From Clostridiales bacterium DTU070 (lineage in GTDB: Bacteria > Bacillota > Clostridia > DSM-8532), in the NCBI GenBank assembly GCA_001513105.1, contig LFSH01000050.1, forward strand, positions 1 to 52,677: a DNA stretch of 52,677 nucleotides, read 5' to 3'. Of this stretch, positions 35,927 to 45,565 are shown in pieces; the stretch's first letter is position 1; every line of letters begins with the position of its first letter. Below the pieces are notes generated by a model. The model was not told the DNA's origin, did no database searches, and worked only from the letters and a program-made list of their open reading frames with translations. A program made the translations under genes and the position numbers.

Positions 35927-36499
35927 GTGTTGAACGAGCATTCGGAAATTGCCGAAAAGAAGATCCTTATACTGTTCTTTCTCAGAACCATAGACATGCC
36001 TGTCGGCAGTATGCAGTTTGTCAGGATAATGCTTGAAAACAGGCTTATGAACTATTTCTATATGCAGCAGTATTTAAGCGAACTCATTAAAGAAGAGCTG
36101 GTAAACTCAGAGAAAAAAGAAGGCATTTCTTATTACACAATAAGCGAAAAAGGCATGGATGTACTGAACATGTTTGAATCGATTCTGCCTGCGGGACTGA
36201 AAAAAATCATCAGGGACAATGTTGCCGAAATAAGGAAGAATATCCGCACAGAAACCATGATCACGGCTGATTACCTGCCCGAAGGCGACGGCTATACCGT
36301 GCTGTGCAAAATCAGGGAGAATGATTTTTCATTGCTGGAGATAAAAATAGCAGCCGGAACAAAGGAGGACGCCCGCAATATTTGCAGAAACTGGACGGGG
36401 TTCCCGCAGGAAATATACCTTGAAATCCTCGACACAATGATTAAAAACAGGGAAAAGAACCCGCAGATTAACGGGAATATTACGGGTGATCAAGAATAA
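35927..36499 (+). CDS. DUF4364 family winged-helix protein
   Basis: A 190-aa cytoplasmic protein of the clostridial DUF4364 family. The N-terminal half is a winged helix (EIAEKKILILFFLRTIDMPVG, then MQQYLSELIKEELVNSEKKEGISYYTISEKG) like PadR or MarR regulators, and the C-terminal half is a mixed domain typical of the family. The start is a GTG at 35927 followed at once by TTG; GGGGG lies about 12 bases upstream, so the exact start is uncertain. Its 3' end overlaps the convergent YdcF gene by 20 nt. It is probably a transcription regulator, but the target is unknown. Confidence 0.85.
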   Translation: MLNEHSEIAEKKILILFFLRTIDMPVGSMQFVRIMLENRLMNYFYMQQYLSELIKEELVNSEKKEGISYYTISEKGMDVLNMFESILPAGLKKIIRDNVAEIRKNIRTETMITADYLPEGDGYTVLCKIRENDFSLLEIKIAAGTKEDARNICRNWTGFPQEIYLEILDTMIKNREKNPQINGNITGDQE

Positions 36500-37250
36500 C
36501 AGACTTGACCAATGCAAAGAATTCTCTCAGGTAACAGTTAACAAGAACAATTCCGGGAGTTGATGTACCGCTTCCGTAAGCATCAAGCCCATTTCTCCTG
36601 GCAAGTATTGTTGACCGGAAAACATGAAAATCATTGGTTATAAACACTATTTTCCCGCTTGGATCTATTAATTCTTTCGTGTACTTAAAATTCTCCATAG
36701 TGCTGGTTGATTTGTCTTCTACCATTATTCTTCCAGGACTGATGCCCCTGTCGACAAGGTAAATTGCCATCGCCTTCGCTTCAGGCATCGGCTCGGTTTT
36801 GCCCTGTCCGCCCGATACAACAATATATGCATCAGGGTACTTATTCGCATATTCAATACCCCGCAAAAGCCGTTTTTCAAGGGTTAGCGACGGGCTTCCG
36901 TCAGCATTGATACCCGTTCCCAATACCAGTATGTAATCAGGCTCCACATCAGCATTCTGAATATAAATGCCGCCCAGGATTATGCAGCCTTCCACTACGA
37001 TGAAGAAAAACAGAAATAACATGAACGCCCAGTATGTGATACGACGCAGAGCCGGATTTATCTTCTGCAGATGTTTCTCATATAATGGTTTAAGCGACCA
37101 GACTATACATGCAACACCAATCACGAGAGGCAGAACGACACCCAGGTCCATTCCGTTTACAAAGGTGCTTACAACAAGCGTATCAAGAATTCCTGCTATA
37201 CCCGCAATAAAAAGGATAATCCGAAAAACATTTTTCGTGTTCTTTTCCAT
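36480..37250 (-). CDS. YdcF/SanA family membrane protein (DUF218)
   Basis: A 256-aa protein with three N-terminal membrane helices (about residues 9-28, 33-52 and 70-95) and an extracytoplasmic DUF218 domain: DYILVLGTGINADGSPSLTLEKRL near residue 104, YIVVSGGQGKTEPMPEA and VEDKSTSTMENFKYTKEL. Relatives (ElyC, SanA) affect envelope integrity and peptidoglycan or lipid-carrier metabolism. The ribosome site is weak (GGATG). It runs into the convergent DUF4364 gene. Confidence 0.9.
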   Translation of the reverse strand: MEKNTKNVFRIILFIAGIAGILDTLVVSTFVNGMDLGVVLPLVIGVACIVWSLKPLYEKHLQKINPALRRITYWAFMLFLFFFIVVEGCIILGGIYIQNADVEPDYILVLGTGINADGSPSLTLEKRLLRGIEYANKYPDAYIVVSGGQGKTEPMPEAKAMAIYLVDRGISPGRIMVEDKSTSTMENFKYTKELIDPSGKIVFITNDFHVFRSTILARRNGLDAYGSGTSTPGIVLVNCYLREFFALVKSVILDHP

Positions 37251-37557
37251 TGTTTCTGCATCCGTTGTTATTTTTTTATGATTGTCTGCAATTTAAACAG
37301 ATGAATCAAATATATTATATATAAAAATGTAAATTATTTAAAGCATTTTGCAAAAAACACACATCAAACTTTATACCATGCTTTTCCTAATCTCTACGAT
37401 AAGAAATTTTTGCAGGAAATTACCGTTTGGAATTAAGGTGCTTGCATTAACCCTCCTGCAAATCCTTCCTGCACTTCATAATTTTGTTCCTGTGGGAATT
37501 TCATAATTATTTATTCTCCCGCTGAAGTTTATACAATCACAAGGTAAAAACATGCCT
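37251..37557. other. AT-rich intergenic region
   Basis: Three hundred bases between the YdcF start and the kinase stop, both minus-strand genes. A TATAAT near 37314 could serve YdcF but its -35 (TTTAAA at 17 bp) is poor. No convincing terminator, RNA element or open frame was seen. Confidence 0.5.
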
Positions 37558-39228
37558 TTATTTTGAAAAATAAATGTCAGAAAACTCGATATTCATCAGG
37601 TCTATAATTTTTTTGTTTTCGCCCTCATCGTACCTGACCTCTTTCACATCCTGGGTCTCATGGGTGTCCGGGAGCCTTACCAGGAAAGTTGTTCCGTGAA
37701 ACGGCTTGCTTTCAACGGTTATGGTGCCTCCCATTCTTTCAACGAACATTTTGACAAGAAAGAGCCCTATTCCGCTGCCTTCAGCCTGTCTTGAAAGGCT
37801 GTTGTCAACCTGCCCGAAACGTTCAAATATCACATCAATCTTGTCTTTTGGGATTCCGACTCCTTCATCCCTTACGGCCAGGTTAACAAAATCCTTCTCA
37901 ACGGTTAGCTCAACCTGGACGTTCTTGCCCCTCGGAGTAAACTTTATGGCATTGGACAGCATGTTCAGCAGTATCCGCTCATATTTTTCGTCATCAATGG
38001 AAATCATCCGCTCTTTAACATTCGAAACAAACGAAACGTTAAGATCCTTCTGGACGGCATATATTTTTACCGATTCGGTTATCAGCCTTGTAAGGGACAC
38101 AATATCAATGGTCCTTTTATTAAGGCGGATTTGATCGGCCGTTCCCCGGGTAATATCCAGAAGATTGCTGACAAGCCTGAACTGCCTGAGCGAATTCTGC
38201 CTGATTGTGTTTATATACCTTTTGGCCTTGTCACTTAATTCATCGCCGCAAAACAGCTCCATAGCCTGTATTGCTGTCATTATAACAGTCAATGGTGTTT
38301 TGAACTCATGAGAAATAAGAGTAAGGAAGTTATCCTTTATCTCTATTACCCTTTCAAGGTATTCTTTCTTTTCCTTCTCAAGTTTCAGTATGTAATAATC
38401 ATTATTTACCTGGTTTGTTATGTCACGTATGGATATAATCGAAAAATATGTATTGTTCAGATTGTCGTACACAGGCCTTCCGCTGATACTGAAATGGTGA
38501 GTGTCTTCCTGCGTGACAACCGTAACCCTGAAAGCCTTGTATATATCTCCGTTGATAATCTTGAACACCGGCAAATCATTGTAGTATATTTCGTTGCCCT
38601 CCGAATCGTAATACCTTATGTTAACAGGAGGTGAGTTATACCTGAAACCGTTAAAAAAGTATTTGATTATATGAGCCTCCTGGTTTAACGCTGCTATACT
38701 GTAATCAGGATAAACCACAAACAGTGCGTCCGACATGTTTTCAACCACGGTTTCAAAGTGCCGGCATTGCCTGGAAAGCTGAGCATTCTGGCTACTGACT
38801 TTGTTCCTGTTTACTACTGCTTCGGTCACATCAACGGTTGTTTCTATAATATATGACAGCTTGTTATCCTGAAATATCGGGGTTAAAGATATATTCCAGT
38901 AAGAAATCCCCTTTTTCATGCTGTTGTGGCGATACTCGGGCAGATTTACCCCTTCCTCGGTTTGTAGCGCTATATTCCAAAGCTGCTCAAAAGCACTGCC
39001 CTTCCAGCCTGTTATTATTTCATTTATTGGCCTTCCAATGCTGAAATTCTTATTGCTGTATGGTTCATCCAGCCTGTTCAGCCATATCTGGTTGGCATCC
39101 AGCAGGACCATGTCGGAAGATCTGACAACAGCAATGCCGAACTGACTGTTTGAAAGAAACTGACGAATGGCATCAATCTCAAGCAGTTCATTTTTCATAA
39201 TCATTAAACTGTTATAATACTCGTTCAT
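37558..39228 (-). CDS. Cytoplasmic PAS-domain sensor histidine kinase (orphan)
   Basis: A 556-aa kinase without membrane segments. Two PAS domains (about residues 20-135 and 150-285, the first with GIAVVRSSDMVLLDANQIWL) are followed by a short coiled coil, a HisKA domain with the phosphorylated His in LISHEFKTPLTVIM near residue 310, and a HATPase domain with N box NMLSNAIKFTPRG and RDEGVGIPKDKIDVIFERFGQV. GAGGAGA precedes the ATG. No response regulator gene is adjacent. In spore-forming clostridia such orphan kinases often act on Spo0A, which is an inference here. The C-terminal 30 residues after the ATPase domain are acidic and unassigned. Confidence 0.92.
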   Translation of the reverse strand: MNEYYNSLMIMKNELLEIDAIRQFLSNSQFGIAVVRSSDMVLLDANQIWLNRLDEPYSNKNFSIGRPINEIITGWKGSAFEQLWNIALQTEEGVNLPEYRHNSMKKGISYWNISLTPIFQDNKLSYIIETTVDVTEAVVNRNKVSSQNAQLSRQCRHFETVVENMSDALFVVYPDYSIAALNQEAHIIKYFFNGFRYNSPPVNIRYYDSEGNEIYYNDLPVFKIINGDIYKAFRVTVVTQEDTHHFSISGRPVYDNLNNTYFSIISIRDITNQVNNDYYILKLEKEKKEYLERVIEIKDNFLTLISHEFKTPLTVIMTAIQAMELFCGDELSDKAKRYINTIRQNSLRQFRLVSNLLDITRGTADQIRLNKRTIDIVSLTRLITESVKIYAVQKDLNVSFVSNVKERMISIDDEKYERILLNMLSNAIKFTPRGKNVQVELTVEKDFVNLAVRDEGVGIPKDKIDVIFERFGQVDNSLSRQAEGSGIGLFLVKMFVERMGGTITVESKPFHGTTFLVRLPDTHETQDVKEVRYDEGENKKIIDLMNIEFSDIYFSK

Positions 39229-39540
39229 GATTTTCTCCTCACTAATTATTTAAAATAATTCAGAATAAAGTTAATATATAAAAACCATTGTATAGCAGAA
39301 ATCCTGAAAAAAGAAAATTCCTTATTCAATGAGATTAGCAGTAAACCTTTTTGGGAAATATTTTATATAAACTGTATTTCACAATAACAAATTATTAGCA
39401 TAAATTTCCCATATTTTCAAGCTTCAGAGATTACAATTTTATTGTATTTACATGTCATTGTGGATACTCTTTACGACAAACAGGTATAAAATATTCAAAA
39501 TGCTTAACATATTTAAGGACAGATGGATTCTTGAACGCAA
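39229..39540. other. AT-rich intergenic region upstream of the kinase
   Basis: About 310 bases containing the kinase ribosome site and an inverted repeat of about 7 bp (GGGAAAT near 39354 with ATTTCCC near 39405) far apart. No gene, riboswitch or clear promoter was recognised. Confidence 0.5.
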
Positions 39541-39563
39541 AAAGAGCAGACCTGTATGTCTGC
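39538..39563 (-). terminator. Terminator of the M24 peptidase gene
   Basis: Stem GCAGAC (39546-39551) with GTCTGC (39558-39563), followed on the minus strand by TCTTTTTGC, 23 nt past the stop. Confidence 0.75.
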
Positions 39564-39585
39564 CCTTGTGTGCATGCTTATGAAA

Positions 39586-40776
39586 TTAAACAGGAATAAG
39601 GCCGGGACTGCAACCCGTTATGCATTTCCCGCCTTCCGGTGTAACAATAAATGTATTTTCAATTCCTACCATTCCTATACCTTCAATACCCTTTTTAGGT
39701 TCAAGGGCAATTACCATTCCTTCATGCAAAGGCTCTGTAAAGCCTTCCGCGATCACCGGGTATTCGTCTATTGCAAGACCGATTCCGTGCCCCAGGAATT
39801 TAACCCTACGGCTTCCAAAACCCATGAAGTTAACCAGGAAATCCGGGCTAAGCCTGTTGAGTATGGTTTTATATATTTCGGCCGGAATTGCTCCCGGTTT
39901 CAGCATTGACGCTGCTTCATTCTGTATTTCCACGCACTGCCTGTGAACAGCAATCACTTCTTCGGGTAAAGGCCTGCCAAACATGTACGTCATTGTCTTA
40001 TCGGTATGATATCCATCCACTGCGCAACCAGCATCGATAAAGATCAGGTCACCTGTTTTAAGTTTATGTTCCCTGCTTCCAAATGAAGGCACAGCCGGAC
40101 TCATTCCGAAGTTACCGCCGGGCCCGTCAAAAAATGTCGGGTAGACCGAGCTTTCACCAAAACAAATATGGCCCAATATCATCGGGGTATCGAACATACC
40201 GAAGCGGACATTTGCGTCATGCCCTTCCTTAACCAGCGCAGAATAAACCTCAAGGGCAAGTTCGGCCTCGGTCATACCTTCCCTGAAAACATTCGGCAAC
40301 TGCTCTTCCAGAACCTTCTGGTGAATTCTCCCCGACTTCTCCATTAATTCAAGCTCGTACCGGCTTTTTACAGCTCTTACCGAATTGATTGCACCGTCAG
40401 CGGGCTTTATCGTCTCAAAGGGAAAGTGTTTTCTGAACCTGTTAAGCAAAGCCACCGGAACAATCTCTGTTTCAACGTATATGGCATCGGGTACGCTGCC
40501 AAAGCAGGAAGCAGCATCCCTGTAACTGTTCATTGGCTTTATATTCGGAAACAGCGATTCATCCACAGCCCTTTCATAACTTCTTCTGACCCAGAACTCG
40601 GCTTCGCCGTCCCTGGGAATCAGAATCATTCCATCCTGCATTGTTCCGGCAAAATAATACTGGTTAACCTTGCTGAAAATTACTGCCAGTTCCCAGTCGG
40701 GATTCATTATGTCCATTTTATCCCTGAACAGCTTCATTCTCGCCTGAAGTTCGGATAATGGTACTTTCCTGTTCAT
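39586..40776 (-). CDS. M24 family aminopeptidase (Xaa-Pro peptidase-like)
   Basis: A 396-aa metallopeptidase with the creatinase-type N-domain (residues about 1-150) and a pita-bread catalytic domain. The five metal ligands are visible: Asp in [10 protein letters not shown], Asp in YHTDKTMTY, His in [12 protein letters not shown], Glu in IALEPKKG and Glu in GIENTFIV. Such enzymes remove N-terminal residues before proline from peptides in the cytoplasm. It has no signal peptide. AGGAGAGTGT precedes the ATG. It lies downstream of the opp operon and two small membrane-protein genes on the same strand, consistent with use of imported peptides. Confidence 0.92.
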   Translation of the reverse strand: MNRKVPLSELQARMKLFRDKMDIMNPDWELAVIFSKVNQYYFAGTMQDGMILIPRDGEAEFWVRRSYERAVDESLFPNIKPMNSYRDAASCFGSVPDAIYVETEIVPVALLNRFRKHFPFETIKPADGAINSVRAVKSRYELELMEKSGRIHQKVLEEQLPNVFREGMTEAELALEVYSALVKEGHDANVRFGMFDTPMILGHICFGESSVYPTFFDGPGGNFGMSPAVPSFGSREHKLKTGDLIFIDAGCAVDGYHTDKTMTYMFGRPLPEEVIAVHRQCVEIQNEAASMLKPGAIPAEIYKTILNRLSPDFLVNFMGFGSRRVKFLGHGIGLAIDEYPVIAEGFTEPLHEGMVIALEPKKGIEGIGMVGIENTFIVTPEGGKCITGCSPGLIPV

Positions 40777-40834
40777 ACACTCTCCTAATGCCTTTATTGC
40801 TTAAACTGAACACAATGCTGATATCATAAGGGTT

Positions 40835-41071
40835 TCATCTGGCAAAAACAAGCAGAATAATCACTATAATGAATCCGATAACAGCCAGTGCAAGTTTTAT
40901 TCTCCTGGCTGTATCCGGATTCATCGGTTTATAGTATTCTGTTGTTACTTCCGATTTGCAAAAAGGGCATTGTGTCATATGATAAAGGATATCCTTGCCG
41001 CAATTCGGGCAAGGTACCAGGTACCGTTCAAACTTTTTCATCCGGTTATTGTTCTTGTCCTGTTTCTCCAT
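40835..41071 (-). CDS. Small zinc-ribbon membrane protein
   Basis: A 78-aa protein: residues about 20-40 are a zinc ribbon (CPNCGKDILYHMTQCPFCKS), and the C-terminus is one membrane helix (LALAVIGFIIVIILLVF) ending in AR. The ribbon faces the cytoplasm if the tail-anchored topology holds. GGGGATGG precedes the ATG. It lies 58 nt upstream of the peptidase gene. Function unknown. Confidence 0.8.
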   Translation of the reverse strand: MEKQDKNNNRMKKFERYLVPCPNCGKDILYHMTQCPFCKSEVTTEYYKPMNPDTARRIKLALAVIGFIIVIILLVFAR

Positions 41072-41137
41072 AGCGCCATCCCCGGTATAATTTCAATTTC
41101 GTGTCTGTTTCCCTGACAGGGATTATGCATCGAAATA

Positions 41138-41386
41138 CTACTTAAACCAAACCTTCATACAGAACAGCAGAAAAAGAAAAAAAGCAGCAATAAACACAAA
41201 ACCGATTAACAAACCGGCAGTAAGAGCTCCCCTCATGATATGAAAAGTTGCTTTCATATCAGGTATATACTCCTCCGAAGGAGAATTATCCTGCAAATGG
41301 CTTTCCTTAACATACCACGGGGTGCCTTCAATATTCATATCAGCAATTACTCTGCCATCATCATCGTCATATGCTTTTTTTCTCAT
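41138..41386 (-). CDS. Small single-pass membrane protein, unknown function
   Basis: An 82-aa protein with a charged, acidic N-terminal half (KKAYDDDDGRVIADMNIEG) and a long C-terminal membrane helix (ALTAGLLIGFVFIAAFFLFLLFCMKV). GGTG precedes the ATG at fair spacing. It is in line with the zinc-ribbon protein and peptidase genes downstream and 84 nt after oppF. No family recognised. Confidence 0.65.
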   Translation of the reverse strand: MRKKAYDDDDGRVIADMNIEGTPWYVKESHLQDNSPSEEYIPDMKATFHIMRGALTAGLLIGFVFIAAFFLFLLFCMKVWFK

Positions 41387-41470
41387 CGTTCACCACATTT
41401 ACGCATAACAGCTGTACATTGTTACATTATTACCCGATACCGGATAAAAATAATCAAAAAGGTTTTGGTT

Positions 41471-42493
41471 TTACTTTGCAATATCCTTATCATACAGATG
41501 GCATACAACCATATGCCCCTTCTCCACTTCAATCTCTTTAGGAGCAACTGTTTTGCATATTTCCATGCAGGAGCTGCACCTTGTATGGAATTTGCACCCG
41601 CTTGGCGGATTGGCAGGAGAAGGAATACTGCCCTCAAGTATGATCCTGTTCATTTTAACGTCAGGATCGGGTATCGGTATGGCACTGAACAATGCCTTTG
41701 TATACGGATGAAGAGGATTATCAAAAATAGCCTCCTTATCGGCATATTCCACAAGGTTGCCCAGGTACATAACCCCGACCGTATCCGATATATGCTCAAC
41801 AACCGACAGGTCATGGGATATAAACAGGTATGTCAGCTTGTATTTCTCCTGCAGATCCATCAGCAAGTTTATAATCTGCGCCTGGATCGATACGTCAAGG
41901 GCAGATACAGGCTCATCACATACAATGAATTCAGGGTTAAGGGCAAGTGCCCTGGCAATACATATTCTCTGTCTCTGCCCGCCCGAAAATTCATGGGGAT
42001 ACCTGTCCTTGTGATACGGCTGCAGACCGCAGTCTATCATTATACTGGTTATATAGTCGTCGAATTCTTCTTTCGGCACTATATTGTTATCCCTGACAGC
42101 CTCTCCTATTATTTCACCAACAGGCAGGCGCGGTGATAGGCTTGAATAGGGGTCCTGAAATATGATCTGGATTTTCGGGCGCATTTCACGCAGTTTTTTC
42201 TTGTCCAGGTCAAAGATTGATATGCCGCTAAAGTAAACCTCGCCTTCGGTCTTGTCTGTAAGCCTGAGTATGGTTTTTCCTACGGTTGTCTTGCCGCAGC
42301 CCGATTCACCAACAAGCCCCATTGTGGTTCCGCGCTTTATTTTGAAGCTCACACCATCTATCGCCTTGACATATCCGCTTGCTTTTGATAATACACCTTT
42401 CTTAATCGGGTAATATTTTTTTAGATTTATCACTTCAAGCAGGTAATCGTCATCTTTTACATTAACCTGAACATTATCTATTGTATTAGCCAT
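41471..42493 (-). CDS. oppF: Oligopeptide ABC transporter ATPase OppF-like
   Basis: A 340-aa ATPase subunit that powers peptide import. Walker [16 protein letters not shown] is near residue 58, the signature [15 protein letters not shown] near residue 160, Walker [13 protein letters not shown] after it, and the OPP C-terminal zone with [15 protein letters not shown] binds a 4Fe-4S-like or zinc site in relatives. The start is fixed by GGAGG before ATG 42491-42493. It overlaps oppD by 8 nt. It is the last opp gene. Confidence 0.95.
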   Translation of the reverse strand: MANTIDNVQVNVKDDDYLLEVINLKKYYPIKKGVLSKASGYVKAIDGVSFKIKRGTTMGLVGESGCGKTTVGKTILRLTDKTEGEVYFSGISIFDLDKKKLREMRPKIQIIFQDPYSSLSPRLPVGEIIGEAVRDNNIVPKEEFDDYITSIMIDCGLQPYHKDRYPHEFSGGQRQRICIARALALNPEFIVCDEPVSALDVSIQAQIINLLMDLQEKYKLTYLFISHDLSVVEHISDTVGVMYLGNLVEYADKEAIFDNPLHPYTKALFSAIPIPDPDVKMNRIILEGSIPSPANPPSGCKFHTRCSSCMEICKTVAPKEIEVEKGHMVVCHLYDKDIAK

Positions 42494-43694
42494 TTTTAGC
42501 CTCCTTCGCCTGTGAATACAGATAACAGCTGACCATGTGGGTATCATTCAGATAAAACTCAGGTGGATATTCCCCTTCACAAGCTTTAAAACGTTTATCA
42601 CATCTGTCTTTAAAGTAACAATGGTTCGGCATGTTAATCGGGTTGGGAACATTTCCGGGAATGCTGTAAAGCCTGTTAACCCGTTTGTTTACAACCGGCT
42701 TGCTGTTCATCAGGCCTATTGTATAGGGGTGGGACGGGTTATGGAATATATCTTTTACAGTACCCTTTTCAACTATTTTCCCGGCATACATAACCACAAC
42801 ATAATCCGCCATTTCGGCTATTACACCAAGGTCGTGGGTTATAAGCATGATGCTGCTGTTTATTTTATCTTTCAGGGACCTTAGCAGATCGAGAATCTGG
42901 GCCTGTATAGTCACATCCAGGGCCGTTGTCGGCTCATCTGCAATTATCAGCTTTGGTTCACAGGCCAGGGCCATCGCTATCATGATTCTCTGACGCATAC
43001 CTCCCGACAATTCGTGAGGAAACATCCTGTAAACCCCATGGGAATTTGCAATACCTACCAATTCAAGCATGCGTATGGTTCTTGCCTTCACTTCTTCCTT
43101 TGAAAGCTGCGGATTATGCAGTTCTATAACCTCATCCACCTGTTTTCCTACACGGAAAACAGGGTTAAGGCTGGTCATCGGCTCCTGGAATATCATCGAT
43201 ATTTCGTTGCCCCTGATTTTCTGCATTCTTTCTGAAGGTGTTTTCGCAATATTATATACAAAATCACCCGCATCAAACCTGATCTCGCCGTCCACAATCT
43301 GGCCCAAAGGCCTTTGCAGAAGCTGCATTAATGCAAGGCTTGTTACAGATTTTCCGCAGCCTGATTCACCGACCACGCCCACTGTTTTACCCTTTGGTAT
43401 ATCAAAGGTCACACCATTAACCGCTTTAACGGTTCCAATATCGGTAAAAAAGTAAGTATGCAGGTTATCAAACTCAACAACATTGTTAGGATCCCGCATA
43501 ACAGCCCTGAACTCTGATTCGGGTACATTCCTGCGATTGTACTCCTTTTCAAAGGCCATTGTTATTTTTCTGTTCTCTCTCGATATTCTTCTTGATTCCT
43601 TTGCAGAAATATAATTAACCTTTTTAACGGTGGATTTTTCAGCAAAACCTGCAAACAATCCTGATCTTTTTTCGTTACCGTTTTTGTTTCCCAT
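42486..43694 (-). CDS. oppD: Oligopeptide ABC transporter ATPase OppD-like, with N-terminal extension
   Basis: A 402-aa ATPase subunit pairing with OppF. The ABC domain begins only near residue 71 (VVEFDNLHTYFFTDIG); before it is a basic, polar extension of about 70 residues absent from typical OppD. Walker A GESGCGKS is at 109-116, the signature HELSGGMRQRIMIAMAL near residue 208, Walker B LIIADEPTTALDV, and the C-terminal CYFKDRCDKRFKAC near residue 360. AGGTG precedes the ATG at 43692-43694. It begins 10 nt after oppC ends. The role of the extension is unknown. Confidence 0.94.
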   Translation of the reverse strand: MGNKNGNEKRSGLFAGFAEKSTVKKVNYISAKESRRISRENRKITMAFEKEYNRRNVPESEFRAVMRDPNNVVEFDNLHTYFFTDIGTVKAVNGVTFDIPKGKTVGVVGESGCGKSVTSLALMQLLQRPLGQIVDGEIRFDAGDFVYNIAKTPSERMQKIRGNEISMIFQEPMTSLNPVFRVGKQVDEVIELHNPQLSKEEVKARTIRMLELVGIANSHGVYRMFPHELSGGMRQRIMIAMALACEPKLIIADEPTTALDVTIQAQILDLLRSLKDKINSSIMLITHDLGVIAEMADYVVVMYAGKIVEKGTVKDIFHNPSHPYTIGLMNSKPVVNKRVNRLYSIPGNVPNPINMPNHCYFKDRCDKRFKACEGEYPPEFYLNDTHMVSCYLYSQAKEAKNG

Positions 43695-43703
43695 TCTCAG
43701 CAC

Positions 43704-45494
43704 CTACCTTTTCATCTTCGGGTCAAAAGCATCGCGAAGCCCGTCTCCGACGAAGTTGAAACCCAATACCGTAAGTAATATCAGAAGTCCTGCAGGTATC
43801 CACAAGAACCAGTAATTTGTCATTTCATATGCTGTTGATACATCGCTTATTATGTTCCCCCATGAAGCCAGCGGGAACTTTACTCCCAATCCGAAGTAAC
43901 TGAGTGTTGATTCATAGAGTATTATGTTGCCAAGACCTAAAGTTGCCAGAACAATCAACTGGGGAACAACATTGGGTACCAGGTGTTTGAATATTCTCTT
44001 GGACGTACGGAGCCCGGTAGCCTCAGCCGCTATCATAAACTCCTGCTCTCTTAATGAAAGTATCTGGCCGCGTACCATTCTTGCGATGCCTGTCCAGCTC
44101 ATTACACCTAAAACCAGCATCAGGTAATATATTCTCATCTGTGGCTCAATATCCATGGAATCCATCACGGAACCCACAATCATAACCAGCGGCAAAAACG
44201 GAATGCAGTTGAACACGTCCACTATACGCATGATCAGCATGTCCACCCATTTGCCGAAGTATCCTGCTATTCCTCCAAGTATAACACCAATAAGGGTTTC
44301 AAGAAATACAACTATAAAACCAATTAAAAGAGAAACCCTTCCGCCATACATTAAACGTGTCAATACATCCATTCCGTGAGCATCTGTGCCGAGCCAGTGC
44401 CGTTTAGACGGTGATTCATACATGTTTATTAAGTGAGTAGGCGTTTCAGTTTTTATGGTATACACATTGTTCAATTTCGTTATGGTATATTCTGTACTTC
44501 CTTTCTCATCTTCGAAAACAAATGAAGCCTGATTATTCGTGATGGCTCTCTGAATAGTTGCTTTAAAATCAAGACTCAGGAATATTTCAGGTGAAGATGG
44601 CTGTATTGCAAATTCCGATACAATGGCATACGGAATCCTTTCTCCCGAGTTTACTTTATATATAACAGAAATCTCGTTATATTCATCAATTGCAAAATTA
44701 TCACCATGCACCGAAAATGAACCTGAATCTGTCGTACGGATTGCTTTTTCGGCTGCATATTTGAAATCAAAATCAATTTTAAGATCCTTATCTGCCGGAT
44801 CTATTATATACATTGACTCTAAGGCAATGGTCTCGGATTTGCCAAGCACATAATCCCTGTTCTGACGCTTGATGGTATAGATATCCCCTTCAAGCTCAAA
44901 CTGTTCGGCTCCCGAGTCAATAGCCGCTTTAACTGCCTCTTCAAGTGTTCCTGATATTTCATTGCCTTCTATCGGATTTACTGCAAAAATGCCCCTGAAA
45001 TAAGTGATGTTGGCAATGGGGGTTATTTGAGTGATTCGGTAAAAGTCTTCAGCTTCCTGAACTATACCGTAATCAGTATCGTTATGGTTAAATACAGACG
45101 CACCCTGATTTTTTGCCAGTATAAACTTGGCATGGGCAGCATCTCCATATTCTTTTCCTTCAACAACGGTGTACCTGAACTGGTTATTGTGCGTCACACT
45201 GGCATATTCCTTCGCCATTGTGCCTACATACGTAAAAACCTGTGTTTCACCATACGGACTGATAAGACCGCCTACAAATGAAAACAGGAACATGAATAAA
45301 ATGATAAAAAATCCGACAATAGCAAGCCTGTTTCTGATAAACCGTTTGAAAACCAGCATACCCGGGGATAAAACCTTAATCCTCTGTTCATCGTCAAGGC
45401 TGGTTGAAGTACTTATATGTTCATTTCCTGCATTTGCAGTATGATCCACAGATTTAATAGGATTATCATTCATTGCATTTTTATTGTTATCCAC
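43704..45494 (-). CDS. oppC: Oligopeptide ABC transporter permease OppC-like with large repeated external insert
   Basis: Typical OppC proteins are about 300 aa; this one is 596. Residues 1-56 are a polar cytoplasmic tail, TM1 is at about 57-79, and the standard OppC body resumes at HWLGTDAHGMDVLTRLMYGGRVSL (from about 366) with five more helices and the EAA-like loop AEATGLRTSKRIFKHLVPNV. Between TM1 and this body lies an extracytoplasmic insert of about 280 residues with four degenerate repeats (about 117-155, 183-218, 243-280, 308-348), each with a helix ending in AI, then F-x-x-x-G-(D/N)-x-(Y/F)-x-I and a closing strand. The start is GTG with a perfect AGGAGG. The reading frame is intact across the insert, so it is a real part of the protein. 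Confidence 0.93.
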   Translation of the reverse strand: MDNNKNAMNDNPIKSVDHTANAGNEHISTSTSLDDEQRIKVLSPGMLVFKRFIRNRLAIVGFFIILFMFLFSFVGGLISPYGETQVFTYVGTMAKEYASVTHNNQFRYTVVEGKEYGDAAHAKFILAKNQGASVFNHNDTDYGIVQEAEDFYRITQITPIANITYFRGIFAVNPIEGNEISGTLEEAVKAAIDSGAEQFELEGDIYTIKRQNRDYVLGKSETIALESMYIIDPADKDLKIDFDFKYAAEKAIRTTDSGSFSVHGDNFAIDEYNEISVIYKVNSGERIPYAIVSEFAIQPSSPEIFLSLDFKATIQRAITNNQASFVFEDEKGSTEYTITKLNNVYTIKTETPTHLINMYESPSKRHWLGTDAHGMDVLTRLMYGGRVSLLIGFIVVFLETLIGVILGGIAGYFGKWVDMLIMRIVDVFNCIPFLPLVMIVGSVMDSMDIEPQMRIYYLMLVLGVMSWTGIARMVRGQILSLREQEFMIAAEATGLRTSKRIFKHLVPNVVPQLIVLATLGLGNIILYESTLSYFGLGVKFPLASWGNIISDVSTAYEMTNYWFLWIPAGLLILLTVLGFNFVGDGLRDAFDPKMKR

Positions 45495-45565
45495 GATTTA
45501 CCTCCTATTTAAAACGGTGGTTTTTCCGCCAGTTTTAAAATTCATTACCATTTCGTTCTTCCTCA

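Noticed and set aside
41240..42136. 298-codon open frame antisense to oppF and the small membrane protein gene
   Set aside because: Crosses two supported genes and the gap between them; no start signal or domain.
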